A stretch of 64,000 bases of DNA from Paracoccaceae bacterium (GTDB taxonomy: Bacteria; Pseudomonadota; Alphaproteobacteria; Rhodobacterales; Rhodobacteraceae), in contig JACVZW010000030.1 of NCBI GenBank assembly GCA_014654775.1, positions 62,001 through 126,000 on the forward strand, given 5' to 3'. Below are positions 1-7,793 of the stretch, piece by piece (position 1 is the first letter of the stretch; every line of letters starts with the position of its first letter). Both the position numbers and the translations under genes were made by a program. Below the pieces are notes generated by a model. The model worked only from the letters and a program-made list of their open reading frames with translations, made no database searches and was not told the origin of the DNA.

Positions 1-460
1 CCAGCGCCGTGCCCACCCAGCCCCGCTCATGGATCGAAGCCAGCACCCGCGACCAGCGGATGCGCGTGTGCAGCCATTCCCCGTCCGGCGCATAGGTCCG
101 CGTCACATAGCGGCTGTTGGTCCAGCCGAACCCCGTCGCCCGATCCACGATCACGTCGAATTCCCCGGCATCAAAGGTGTAGACGTGACGGTCGCGAAAC
201 GACTGCTCCTCATCGTCCAGAAACACCTCCGCCCCGGCGGCCAGCGTCGTGGCAAAGACCTCGGCCGAAGCCTCGTCCTGCGCCCGGGCATCTGGCGAGG
301 CATCGAACCCGCCCGTGTCGTAATGCGCGGTCGGAAAGATCGACAGGATCAGATCATCATGGTTCATGTAAAGCCCGGTGAACCCGATCGCCGCCACCCA
401 AGGCAGGATCAGCACCCCAAGCCAAGAATGGATGGTCTTCACCAGACGTTCGAACGACAT
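1..460 (-). CDS. PepSY-associated membrane protein (partial)
   Basis: The gene runs off the left edge and about 153 codons are visible. The N-terminus (MSFERLVKTIHSWLGVLILP...) has an H-x-W-x-G pattern leading into a hydrophobic helix at about residues 10-31, followed by a soluble, probably periplasmic segment rich in acidic and aromatic residues. This is the usual start of PepSY-type membrane proteins, a family often linked to iron uptake or flavin/heme reductases; the exact role is unknown. The ATG at 460 has an AAGG box 10 nt upstream. A second in-frame ATG at 478 lies inside a perfect 12-bp inverted repeat (475-503), so the start is not certain. It lies 116 bases after a secreted-protein gene on the same strand. 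Confidence 0.6.
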   Translation of the reverse strand, partial: MSFERLVKTIHSWLGVLILPWVAAIGFTGLYMNHDDLILSIFPTAHYDTGGFDASPDARAQDEASAEVFATTLAAGAEVFLDDEEQSFRDRHVYTFDAGEFDVIVDRATGFGWTNSRYVTRTYAPDGEWLHTRIRWSRVLASIHERGWVGTAL

Positions 461-474
461 GGACAGTGCGCCTT

Positions 475-503
475 GCATGGATGCGGAATAACCGCATCCA
501 TGC
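475..503. promoter_or_regulatory. 12-bp perfect inverted repeat before the PepSY gene
   Basis: The arms GCATGGATGCGG (475-486) and CCGCATCCATGC (492-503) are perfect complements around a 5-nt AATAA spacer. On the minus strand no T-tract follows, which argues against a terminator. It lies just upstream of the AAGG box of the PepSY gene and contains the alternative start codon. It could be a repressor operator, or an RNA hairpin that limits ribosome access. Confidence 0.5.
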
Positions 504-576
504 ACGCAACGCCGCGCCGCACCATGCGACTTGGGTCACAGATCGCCCCTGTTCGGGCGGGTTTAGGCGCGCCGCA

Positions 577-1587
577 TTAGATCCGCAGCCGCGTACAGGC
601 GAACACGATGTCCAGTTGCCGCCCCTCCAGATAGCCCGCCAGCGTGCCGGGCCGCGCGAACAGACGATCCACCCATCCCGCCTCTTCCGGATCGGGCAGG
701 CGACGCGCAAAGAAGTCCAGATGCTCGCGCGCCTGCGTACAGGCGGCGGGGGCCTCGATCCCGCTCTGCCGCGCCTGGCGCAGCATCTCTTCCGCCAGCG
801 GCACCTCGAGCCATAGGATCGTCCGTGCATCGGCAAAGGCCGCCATATGCGTCCGCTTCCCCGTCGGCATCGACGACCAGTAAAGCTCCAGCGTCTGGCC
901 CAGTTCCGGCGTCGGTAGGATCAGGATCGGCCCCCGCCGCGCCTCCGCCGTGGCGATGGCGAAATCCACCACCGCCCGCGCGATCAGGCGATGCAGCGCA
1001 AATCCCTGCGGCGCCGCCGCCACCGCCTCGGCACTCGCCTGATAGAGCGACATCCACTGCTGGGCGAGGAAGAACCGATCCGGCAACTCCTCCGGCAGTT
1101 CCGGCATGTCCATATAGGGTTTCATCGCCTGCCGCCGCGACGTGGTCACGACGGGAATACGCACCTCCAGCGGCCCGTCGGGCAGCAGGTCGCGCCGCAG
1201 CACCATCTCGAAAGCAAAGCTGATATCCTCGCCGCTCTTGCTGTCGCCCTCGGGCAACTCCAGCCCCGACACCACCACGCGCAGCCGCGCATAGGGCCCG
1301 TCAAAGCGATCTTCTTCCAGCAGCACGGCACGCAAAGCCAGGCTTTCCGCACCCTCTCCCTCGGGCTCCACTGTCCCAACCTCCACCGGACGGTCGGAAT
1401 AGAGGTCGGTCACCACCACCTCCGGCACCGGCGCGGGCAGTCCCGGCTCTACATAAGCGAATTCGAAACGCAACTCCGTCTCGCGCGCCGCGGCACCTGC
1501 GCCCGACAGCACCACGCCCCCCAGCGCAAGCGCCGCGCAAGCGGCCAGAGGACGGAAGGCAGGAAATCGGCGCAGGATCGTCATCAT
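577..1587 (-). CDS. secreted protein of unknown function
   Basis: A 336-residue protein that I do not recognise. The first 36 residues form a signal peptide (positive LRRF region, long Ala/Leu/Gly core, Ala-rich cleavage region), so it is probably periplasmic. The mature part is acidic, with beta-rich segments such as ARLRVVVSGLELPEG and then a helical half. A short segment, ILILPTPELGQTLELYW, is hydrophobic but does not look like a clear membrane helix. Only one cysteine pair near the C-terminus is evident. Its ATG overlaps the stop of the upstream proline-rich membrane protein (ATGA, 1584-1587), so the two are probably translationally coupled and may work together. There is no visible enzyme motif. 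Confidence 0.65.
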   Translation of the reverse strand: MMTILRRFPAFRPLAACAALALGGVVLSGAGAAARETELRFEFAYVEPGLPAPVPEVVVTDLYSDRPVEVGTVEPEGEGAESLALRAVLLEEDRFDGPYARLRVVVSGLELPEGDSKSGEDISFAFEMVLRRDLLPDGPLEVRIPVVTTSRRQAMKPYMDMPELPEELPDRFFLAQQWMSLYQASAEAVAAAPQGFALHRLIARAVVDFAIATAEARRGPILILPTPELGQTLELYWSSMPTGKRTHMAAFADARTILWLEVPLAEEMLRQARQSGIEAPAACTQAREHLDFFARRLPDPEEAGWVDRLFARPGTLAGYLEGRQLDIVFACTRLRI

Positions 1588-2606
1588 GCAATCTTTCTTT
1601 GGGTTGTCGGCAGGGCAAGGCAGGCGCCAAGGATCAAGGCATCGGCCAGCCGCAGGAATTGCAGCAGATGCATCAGCCCATCGCGCACCGATCCGTAACT
1701 GGCGAAATCGGGCGGCAGGGTCTGTGAGATGTAGTCAAGCACCGTGTCGTCCCCCAAAAGCGGATGCCCCTGCTCCGATGTCAGGTGCAATTCGGCCCAA
1801 AACAGGATGACGAACAGCGTCAGGCACAGCGCGGCCAGATAGATCGCCTTGCCACGGCTCTCCATCACCAGCCCGTTCGAGGCGACGATGCGCGTCAGGA
1901 CAAAAGACCCCAGTCCTGTCGACAACTGCATCGCTTGGCTGTACTCGGCCCAGTCACCCGACAGCACGGTCTGCACCCGCAGCATCAGAAAGACGATCCG
2001 AGCAAAAAGATAGGGGTCCCCCACCGTCTCAGCGAAGGGATCGACCTCGCCCTCCAGAATTCCCTCCGCGACCGGGGCCTGCCAGCAGGCATCAAGGAAA
2101 GTGCCCCAGCAGCCGTGGACGGCGACCAGATAGGCGATCCATGGCAGATGCACGGCCATCACGCACAGGATGATGGCCCAGACCAGCAGCCGCTGGTTAT
2201 GCGCCTGCGCCTCCGAGATGACGGGAACCCCCATCGGCGCGACGCCCCCGACCGAAGGCATGGCGGCCATCCCTGGGGAAAATCCGCCCCGCGCCGCCAT
2301 CGGCCCGCCGCCCGCAGGCAGATAGACCGGCGGCCCCGAGGGCGCACCCGCCGGACCGGGCAGCCAGACAGCATAGTAAAGAAGCGCCCCTGTCCCATCC
2401 ATGCCCGGCGCCGTCGGCCCAAGACCCGGACCAGATCCCATCGCATTGGCCGCAGGAGCGGTCTGCGGTCCTGTCATCCCGGCGGGGGGCGGCGGAGGCG
2501 GCGGAGGCGGCGGGATCTCCATTAGGGGCGGCTGCGGCTCGGCGGCGCGCTCGCGCGCAGCCTGCCCGGCCACAAGCGGATCGGTCGCATTCCGCGCCGT
2601 CTCCAT
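1584..2606 (-). CDS. proline-rich membrane protein of unknown function
   Basis: About 340 residues. The first about 140 residues are low-complexity, rich in Pro, Gly and Ala, and include an unbroken run of ten prolines encoded by a GGCGGA-type repeat (about 2484-2516). The rest has hydrophobic helices, notably RLLVWAIILCVMAVHLPWIAYLV and IYLAALCLTLFVILFWAELHL, with a shorter one at the C-terminus. It therefore looks like an inner-membrane protein with a flexible cytoplasmic N-terminal arm. I chose ATG 2606; an in-frame GTG at 2621 would add five residues. It overlaps the downstream secreted-protein gene by 4 bp. The family is not recognised. Confidence 0.6.
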   Translation of the reverse strand: METARNATDPLVAGQAARERAAEPQPPLMEIPPPPPPPPPPAGMTGPQTAPAANAMGSGPGLGPTAPGMDGTGALLYYAVWLPGPAGAPSGPPVYLPAGGGPMAARGGFSPGMAAMPSVGGVAPMGVPVISEAQAHNQRLLVWAIILCVMAVHLPWIAYLVAVHGCWGTFLDACWQAPVAEGILEGEVDPFAETVGDPYLFARIVFLMLRVQTVLSGDWAEYSQAMQLSTGLGSFVLTRIVASNGLVMESRGKAIYLAALCLTLFVILFWAELHLTSEQGHPLLGDDTVLDYISQTLPPDFASYGSVRDGLMHLLQFLRLADALILGACLALPTTQRKIA

Positions 2607-2644
2607 CAGGCACCACCCCACTCGTCACAAAAACCAACGGAATT

Positions 2645-2674
2645 GTGGTAACTTGGCCCCTGACGCCCTGTCAA
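2645..2674 (-). promoter_or_regulatory. candidate sigma-70 promoter for the proline-rich membrane protein
   Basis: On the minus strand a consensus -35 TTGACA (2674-2669) is followed at 18 nt by TACCAC (2650-2645), or at 17 nt by TTACCA. The -10 is weak. The position, about 40-60 nt before the start codon, fits a promoter for the two- or three-gene minus-strand unit. Confidence 0.35.
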
Positions 2675-2696
2675 CCACGGCGTCCGCCGGGGATCA

Positions 2697-2725
2697 TTGA
2701 CCCTGCCCGCAATTTAAGCTAACGC
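2697..2725 (+). promoter_or_regulatory. candidate promoter for the RhlE-like helicase
   Basis: TTGACC (2697-2702) and TAACGC (2720-2725) are separated by 17 nt. The transcript would carry a leader of about 90 nt with GC-rich pairing (around 2757-2771) before the AAGGA ribosome site. Long leaders are known for cold-responsive DEAD-box genes; regulation here is only an inference. Confidence 0.3.
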
Positions 2726-2821
2726 AACAACGGGCCTTACGGGCTCATCTCGACGCCGGGGCGCCCGGACAGCAGCGTCCCTTCACCCATGCGGGCCGAT
2801 CCCGCATCCTTAAGGACGCTT

Positions 2822-4462
2822 ATGACCAAATTCTCCGACCTCGCGCTCGATCCGCGCGTACTTCAGGCCATCGCCGAAGCGGGCTACGAAACCCCCACCC
2901 CGATTCAGGCGCAGGCCATCCCCCACGCCCTTCAGGGCCGCGATGTTCTGGGCATCGCCCAGACCGGCACGGGCAAGACCGCCAGCTTCACGCTGCCGAT
3001 GATCACCCTTCTGGGCCAAGGCCGCGCCCGCGCCCGTATGCCGCGCAGCCTCGTCCTCGCCCCGACCCGCGAACTCGCGGCACAGGTGGCCGAAAACTTC
3101 GACATCTACGCCAAGCATACGAAGCTGACCAAGGCGCTCCTTATCGGCGGCGTTTCCTTCGGCGAACAGGACAAGCTGATCGACCGCGGCGTGGACGTCC
3201 TGATCGCCACCCCGGGCCGCCTGCTCGACCATTTCGAGCGCGGCAAACTCTTGCTCACCGGCGTGCAGATCATGGTGGTGGACGAAGCCGACCGTATGCT
3301 CGACATGGGCTTCATCCCCGATATCGAACGCATCTTCCAGCTGACCCCTTTCACGCGCCAGACGCTGTTCTTCAGCGCGACCATGGCGCCCGAGATCGAA
3401 CGGATCACCAACACCTTCCTGTCGAACCCGGCCAAGATCGAAGTGGCGCGCCAATCCACCACCTCGGCCACGATCGAACAGAAGCTGATCCAGTTCCAAC
3501 CGACGCGGAAAGACCGCAGCTTTACCGAAAAGCGCGCCGTCCTGCGCGCGCTGATCCGTGCCGAAGGCGAAAGCTGCACCAACGCCATCATCTTCTGCAA
3601 CCGCAAGATGGATGTGGACGTGGTGGCGAAATCGCTGAAGTCCCACGGCTTCAACGCGGCCCCCATCCATGGCGATCTGGAACAGTCGCAACGGATGCGC
3701 ACGCTGGACGAATTCCGCGACGGCACGCTGCACCTTCTGGTGGCCTCCGACGTGGCCGCCCGCGGCCTCGACATTCCGGCGGTCTCCCACGTCTTCAACT
3801 TCGACGTGCCCAGCCACCCCGAAGATTACGTCCACCGCATCGGCCGCACCGGCCGCGCGGGCCGTCAGGGCAAGGCCTTCACCATCGCCGTTCCCTCGGA
3901 TGACAAATACCTCTCGTTCATCGAATCCCTCGTGAAACAGTCCATCCCACGCGGCGACCTGCCCGAGGGGCTGGACCTCGCCGCCGAAGGTTCCGACCGC
4001 CCGCGCGAAGACCGCGGCGGCCGTGGCGACCGAGGAGAGCGCGGGGATCGCGGTGGCCGCAGCCGTGGCGGCCGCGACCGCGACCGCGCGCCGCGTGAGG
4101 ACCGTGCCCCCCGTGAGGACCGTGCCCCGCGCGAAGACCGCGCCCCCCGCGAACGCCGGGAAGAAGTGGTTGTCGAAGCAGCCCCTGAACCGGTTGTCGT
4201 CGTCGAGGCTCCGCAGCCCAGCCCGCGCCGCGAGGAACGCCCCCGCCGCGACGATCGCCGCGAAGACCGCCGGGGAGATGACCGCCGCGAAAGCCGCGAC
4301 GACCGACGCGACCGCTATCGCGACCGGGACGACCGCTCCGGTCCCCCAGTCGTGGGCATGGGCGATCATGTGCCGGATTTCATCCTGCGCAGCTTCAAGA
4401 TCGCCACGCCCTCCACGGATGAGGCCGAAGACGACAACCCCGCCAACGGCACGGACGGCTGA
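2822..4462 (+). CDS. rhlE: DEAD-box ATP-dependent RNA helicase, RhlE type
   Basis: A 546-residue ATP-dependent RNA helicase that unwinds short RNA duplexes, probably in ribosome assembly or RNA decay. Visible motifs in order are the Q motif (GYETPTPIQ, about 21-29), Walker A AQTGTGKT (about 46-53), PTRELA, TPGR, DEAD (154-157), SAT, and the helicase C motifs ARGLD and HRIGRTGRAG. After the core, a C-terminal tail of about 150 residues is rich in Arg, Asp and Gly and contains four tandem APREDR-type units encoded by an 18-nt DNA repeat (about 4087-4158). Such tails bind RNA or RNase partners. ATG 2822 was chosen over 2789 because AAGGA lies 7 nt upstream. It faces the RNase J gene across a strong terminator. 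Confidence 0.9.
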   Translation: MTKFSDLALDPRVLQAIAEAGYETPTPIQAQAIPHALQGRDVLGIAQTGTGKTASFTLPMITLLGQGRARARMPRSLVLAPTRELAAQVAENFDIYAKHTKLTKALLIGGVSFGEQDKLIDRGVDVLIATPGRLLDHFERGKLLLTGVQIMVVDEADRMLDMGFIPDIERIFQLTPFTRQTLFFSATMAPEIERITNTFLSNPAKIEVARQSTTSATIEQKLIQFQPTRKDRSFTEKRAVLRALIRAEGESCTNAIIFCNRKMDVDVVAKSLKSHGFNAAPIHGDLEQSQRMRTLDEFRDGTLHLLVASDVAARGLDIPAVSHVFNFDVPSHPEDYVHRIGRTGRAGRQGKAFTIAVPSDDKYLSFIESLVKQSIPRGDLPEGLDLAAEGSDRPREDRGGRGDRGERGDRGGRSRGGRDRDRAPREDRAPREDRAPREDRAPRERREEVVVEAAPEPVVVVEAPQPSPRREERPRRDDRREDRRGDDRRESRDDRRDRYRDRDDRSGPPVVGMGDHVPDFILRSFKIATPSTDEAEDDNPANGTDG

Positions 4463-4498
4463 GCCGTCCGCGAAGATTTTTCGTACGAAAAATCTTCG
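4452..4498. repeat. hairpin around the rhlE stop codon plus 28-bp palindrome
   Basis: CGGACGGC (4452-4459) and GCCGTCCG (4463-4470) pair with only the stop codon TGA as loop. Directly after comes a perfect 28-bp palindrome (4471-4498) whose half is CGAAGATTTTTCGT. The A/T-core palindrome resembles the hairpins found after creA (26702-26810). Confidence 0.7.
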
Positions 4499-4500
4499 TC

Positions 4501-4557
4501 CCCGCGCAAAGCAAAAGGCCGGCCCTGCCAGGGACCGGCCTTTTGCTTTGTCGCGGG
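4501..4557. terminator. bidirectional intrinsic terminator between rhlE and rnj
   Basis: CAAAGCAAAAGGCCGG (4507-4522) pairs perfectly with 4535-4550, and the stem extends outward through CCCGCG (4501-4506) and CGCGGG (4552-4557) with one bulged base. An inner CCCT/AGGG stem closes the loop. A- and T-rich flanks on both strands let it stop transcription from both convergent genes. Confidence 0.85.
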
Positions 4558-4563
4558 GGGACG

Positions 4564-6237
4564 TTACTCCGCCATCAGGCGGCTGACCACCACGGTCACT
4601 TCGGGCTTTTTGCCGATCTCTTCCATCCCCACCTGCCGCACGATGCGCCGCAGCGCCTCGTCCAGCTTGTCGTCATCCGACAGGATCTTGCGCCCGGCGC
4701 CCTCAAGGAAGTCATTCAACTCCCCCTCGATCACCTCGGCCAGAACGCCCGAGCGGCCCTTCTCGGCCAACCCCATGCACTCCACCCAAGCCTCGCCCAG
4801 CACCTCGTTGTCATCATCAAGGATGACCGTCACCATCACATGCCCGTTCAGCGCCATGCGGATACGGTCGCGGATCACCCCATCCAGCGCCCCCACGATG
4901 GCCGACCCGTCGAGGTAAAGTCGCCCAGTCTCCACATGCCCCACCGTCACCGGGGCCTCGCCTGTCAGATCGACGATCATGCCATTCGTCACCACCGCCG
5001 TCGCGATCCCCGCTTCGGCCCCGATGCGCGCATGTTCACGCAGATGCCGATGCTCGCCATGCATGGGGATCAGCATGTCGGGCAGCAGCAGCCGATGCAC
5101 CTGTTCCAGATCGGGGCGGTTCGCATGGCCCGAGACGTGGTATTTCCCGCCCCCGTCATCCATCACATCGACGCCCATCTCCGAGAAGTTGTTGACGATG
5201 CGCAGCACCTCGCGCTCATTTCCGGGGATCGTCTTGGACGAGAACAGGAACAGATCGCCTGCCTTCATCTCCATCCCCAGATACTTGCCGCGCGACAGTT
5301 GCGCCGATGCCGCGCGACGCTCCCCCTGCGATCCGGTCACGATCAGCATGAGGTTCCCGCGCGGCACGTCCGCCGCATCCTCGGGGCTGACGGTCCGGGG
5401 AAAATCGGTCAGCACGCCGGACTGCTCCGCCGCTGCCACCATCCGCTTCATCGCCCGCCCCATCAGGCAGACCGACCGGTCGGCGGCCTTTGCGGCCTCG
5501 GCCAGCGTCTTCAGACGCGCCACGTTCGACGCGAAGGTCGTCGCCACCACCAGCCCGCCACGGCTGGCCACCAGTTCGCGGATCGGCTCGCGGATCGAAC
5601 TTTCCGACCGCCCCGGATGCAGCGAGAAGACATTGGTGGAATCGCACATCAGCGCCTTCACCGGCCGCTCCGCCGCGATCTCGGCAAAACGCGCATCATC
5701 CCAGGCCTCGCCCACCACAGGGCTCGGGTCCAGCTTGAAATCGCCCGAATGCACCACCCGCCCCGCCGGCGTGTCGATGATCAGAGCCGCACTTTCCGGG
5801 ATCGAATGGCTGACAGGAACGAACTGCACCTTGAAGGGCCCCACCTCCACCGTCTCGGGCCGCGCCGCGACGATGTTGATGGCCTCGATCGGCAGCCCCT
5901 GCTCCTCGAATTTCAGCCGCCCCACCGTCGCGGTAAAGCGGCGCGCGTAGACGGGCTTCTGCAATCGCGGCCACAGATGGCCCAAGGCGCCGATGTGATC
6001 CTCATGCGCATGGGTGATGAAGATCGCCTCAAGCCGATCGATGTTCTCTTCCAACCAACCCACATCCGGCAGGATCAGGTCCACCCCCGGGGTCGTGTCC
6101 ATGTCCGGAAAGGTCACCCCGATATCGACAAGGATCAGCCGTTCCTTGTTCGCAGGTCCATAGCCATAGACATAGGCGTTCATCCCGATCTCCCCGGCAC
6201 CGCCGAGGGGAAGGTAGATCAGCCGGTTCACAGTCAT
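4564..6237 (-). CDS. rnj: ribonuclease J
   Basis: A 557-residue metallo-beta-lactamase/beta-CASP ribonuclease that matures and degrades RNA, with 5'-3' exonuclease and endonuclease activity. The zinc motif T-H-A-H-E-D-H is at 75-81. Other signatures are the early GGAGEIGMN, SHSIPES, HSGDFK, the beta-CASP CDSTNVF and VTGSQGE, and MHGEHRHL. The length is typical of RNase J. Its start overlaps the coaX stop by 4 bp, making it the last gene of the nuo-birA-coaX-rnj string. Its 3' end faces the RhlE-like helicase gene, so two RNA-metabolism genes are convergent neighbours. Confidence 0.93.
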   Translation of the reverse strand: MTVNRLIYLPLGGAGEIGMNAYVYGYGPANKERLILVDIGVTFPDMDTTPGVDLILPDVGWLEENIDRLEAIFITHAHEDHIGALGHLWPRLQKPVYARRFTATVGRLKFEEQGLPIEAINIVAARPETVEVGPFKVQFVPVSHSIPESAALIIDTPAGRVVHSGDFKLDPSPVVGEAWDDARFAEIAAERPVKALMCDSTNVFSLHPGRSESSIREPIRELVASRGGLVVATTFASNVARLKTLAEAAKAADRSVCLMGRAMKRMVAAAEQSGVLTDFPRTVSPEDAADVPRGNLMLIVTGSQGERRAASAQLSRGKYLGMEMKAGDLFLFSSKTIPGNEREVLRIVNNFSEMGVDVMDDGGGKYHVSGHANRPDLEQVHRLLLPDMLIPMHGEHRHLREHARIGAEAGIATAVVTNGMIVDLTGEAPVTVGHVETGRLYLDGSAIVGALDGVIRDRIRMALNGHVMVTVILDDDNEVLGEAWVECMGLAEKGRSGVLAEVIEGELNDFLEGAGRKILSDDDKLDEALRRIVRQVGMEEIGKKPEVTVVVSRLMAE

Positions 6238-7013
6238 GCGCGTTCCAATTCTCTGTTATAAGCATCGATGAGCATCAGACCATGCATGGTCAGGTCATCC
6301 TCGACGCTGTCAAATAGCGCGGTATCCTGCGCGAACAGGGAGGCGAGACCTCCCGTCGCAATCACCTTCATCTCGCGGTCGCGCTCCTTGCGCACTTCGC
6401 GCACGATGCCCTCCACCAGTCCGATATAGCCCCAGTACACCCCAGATTGCATGCAGGCCACCGTATTCGTTCCGATGGCCTTGGCAGGGCGGCTCACATC
6501 CACATGCGGCAGGGCGGCGGCGGCCATGTGCAGCGCCTCCAAGGACAGGTTCACCCCCGGCGCGATCACGCCGCCGATATAGGCCCCATCGCTATCCACC
6601 ACATCGAAGGTCGTCGCGGTGCCGAAATCCACCACGATCAGGTCGCCACCATGCCGGTCATGCGCCCCCACCGTGTTCACCAGACGGTCCGGCCCCACGG
6701 TCGTCCCCTGATCCACCCGCGGCAGCACGGGCAGGCGGCATTCCGGCTTACCCACCACAAGGGGGCGGCAGTCGAAATACCGGTTGCACAGGACGCGCAG
6801 GTTGAACACCACCCGCGGCACGGTGGACGAGATGATGGCATCCGTGATGGTCGCCTCCGTCTTCGTCAGCATCATCAGCGACGACAGCCAGACGAAATAC
6901 TCATCCGCCGTGCGCTTGTGATCCGTCGCGATCCGCCACGTCGCGATGAACCGCGTCCCGTCCCAGATCGAAAAGACCGTATTCGTATTCCCGCAATCGA
7001 TGGTGAGGAGCAT
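6234..7013 (-). CDS. coaX: type III pantothenate kinase
   Basis: Phosphorylates pantothenate as the first step of coenzyme A synthesis. The 259-residue protein starts MLLTIDCGNTNTVFSIWDG, the phosphate-binding strand-loop of the ASKHA-fold CoaX family. It also shows GPDRLVNTVGAH, the DFGTATTFDVVD stretch and GGVIAPG, all family hallmarks. The length is normal. It lies 12 nt after birA and overlaps rnj by 4 bp. Neighbouring birA (cofactor attachment) gives this end of the nuo operon a coenzyme flavour. Confidence 0.93.
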   Translation of the reverse strand: MLLTIDCGNTNTVFSIWDGTRFIATWRIATDHKRTADEYFVWLSSLMMLTKTEATITDAIISSTVPRVVFNLRVLCNRYFDCRPLVVGKPECRLPVLPRVDQGTTVGPDRLVNTVGAHDRHGGDLIVVDFGTATTFDVVDSDGAYIGGVIAPGVNLSLEALHMAAAALPHVDVSRPAKAIGTNTVACMQSGVYWGYIGLVEGIVREVRKERDREMKVIATGGLASLFAQDTALFDSVEDDLTMHGLMLIDAYNRELERA

Positions 7014-7025
7014 CCCTTCCCCCCT

Positions 7026-7793
7026 TCAGAAGAACACCTCCGCCGCCGGAATGGCGACGGTGCCTCGCGATTGGCGCAGGATCAGCGCGCCGCTGTCGTC
7101 GATCGTCTCAAAGACCCCTTCGCGCGTCTCGGTCCCCGTCCGCGCCCGGATCACCTCACCCAACCGCGCGGCATGGGCCAGCCATTCGGCACGCAGCGGC
7201 GCGAAGCCTTGCGCCACAAAGACCGCTTCCCAGCGCGAAAAGGCCCGTGCCAGCGCCTCAAGAAAGGCCTCCGGCTGCACCCGAACCCCCGTCTCGGACA
7301 GCAGCGAGACCGGCGTCACCGCCCCCGCCTCCACCTGCGCCGGATCGGGCGCCGCGATCAGGTTCACCCCGATCCCGATGGCCAGATGCTGCACCCCCTG
7401 CCCCGCACCGCTGCTTTCCAGCAGGATGCCCGCCACCTTGCCCCCGTTCAGCAGCACGTCATTTGGCCATTTCAGGCTGAACGCCGCCTCCAGCCCCGTC
7501 ACCGCCACGAAAGCCTCGCGCAGCGCCAGCGCGGCGGCAAAGGATCGCAGCGCGACTTGCGCTGCCGGTTCCGTCGGATGCAAAAGCAGCGTGCCGTGGA
7601 AATTCCCCCGCGGGCTGGCCCAGGCCCGCGCCCGCCGCCCCCGCCCCGCCGTCTGCTCCCCCGCCAAAATCCAGCAAGGCCCCGCCATCAGCGGGGCCAG
7701 CCGGAAGGCTTCGGCATTGGTGCTGTCCACCGTGTCGAGAAGGCGCCGACCCACCCCCTCCGGCCAGACGTCAGCGGACACGTTACCTGACAA
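7026..7793 (-). CDS. birA: biotin-[acetyl-CoA-carboxylase] ligase, monofunctional
   Basis: Makes biotinyl-AMP and attaches biotin to the carrier protein of acetyl-CoA carboxylase. Residues around DSTNAEAFR, the biotinyl-AMP loop [15 protein letters not shown] and the segment [19 protein letters not shown] are classic BirA signatures. At 255 residues there is no room for the N-terminal winged helix of E. coli BirA, so it should be an enzyme only and not a repressor. Its start lies inside the 3' end of nuoN (11-bp overlap), so it is co-transcribed with complex I genes. Confidence 0.93.
   Translation of the reverse strand: MSGNVSADVWPEGVGRRLLDTVDSTNAEAFRLAPLMAGPCWILAGEQTAGRGRRARAWASPRGNFHGTLLLHPTEPAAQVALRSFAAALALREAFVAVTGLEAAFSLKWPNDVLLNGGKVAGILLESSGAGQGVQHLAIGIGVNLIAAPDPAQVEAGAVTPVSLLSETGVRVQPEAFLEALARAFSRWEAVFVAQGFAPLRAEWLAHAARLGEVIRARTGTETREGVFETIDDSGALILRQSRGTVAIPAAEVFF

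Noticed and set aside
2810-4369. Minus-strand frame of 519 codons opposite rhlE
   Set aside because: It is a shadow of the helicase, with low-complexity Ala/Val/Gly/Asp content and no ribosome site.
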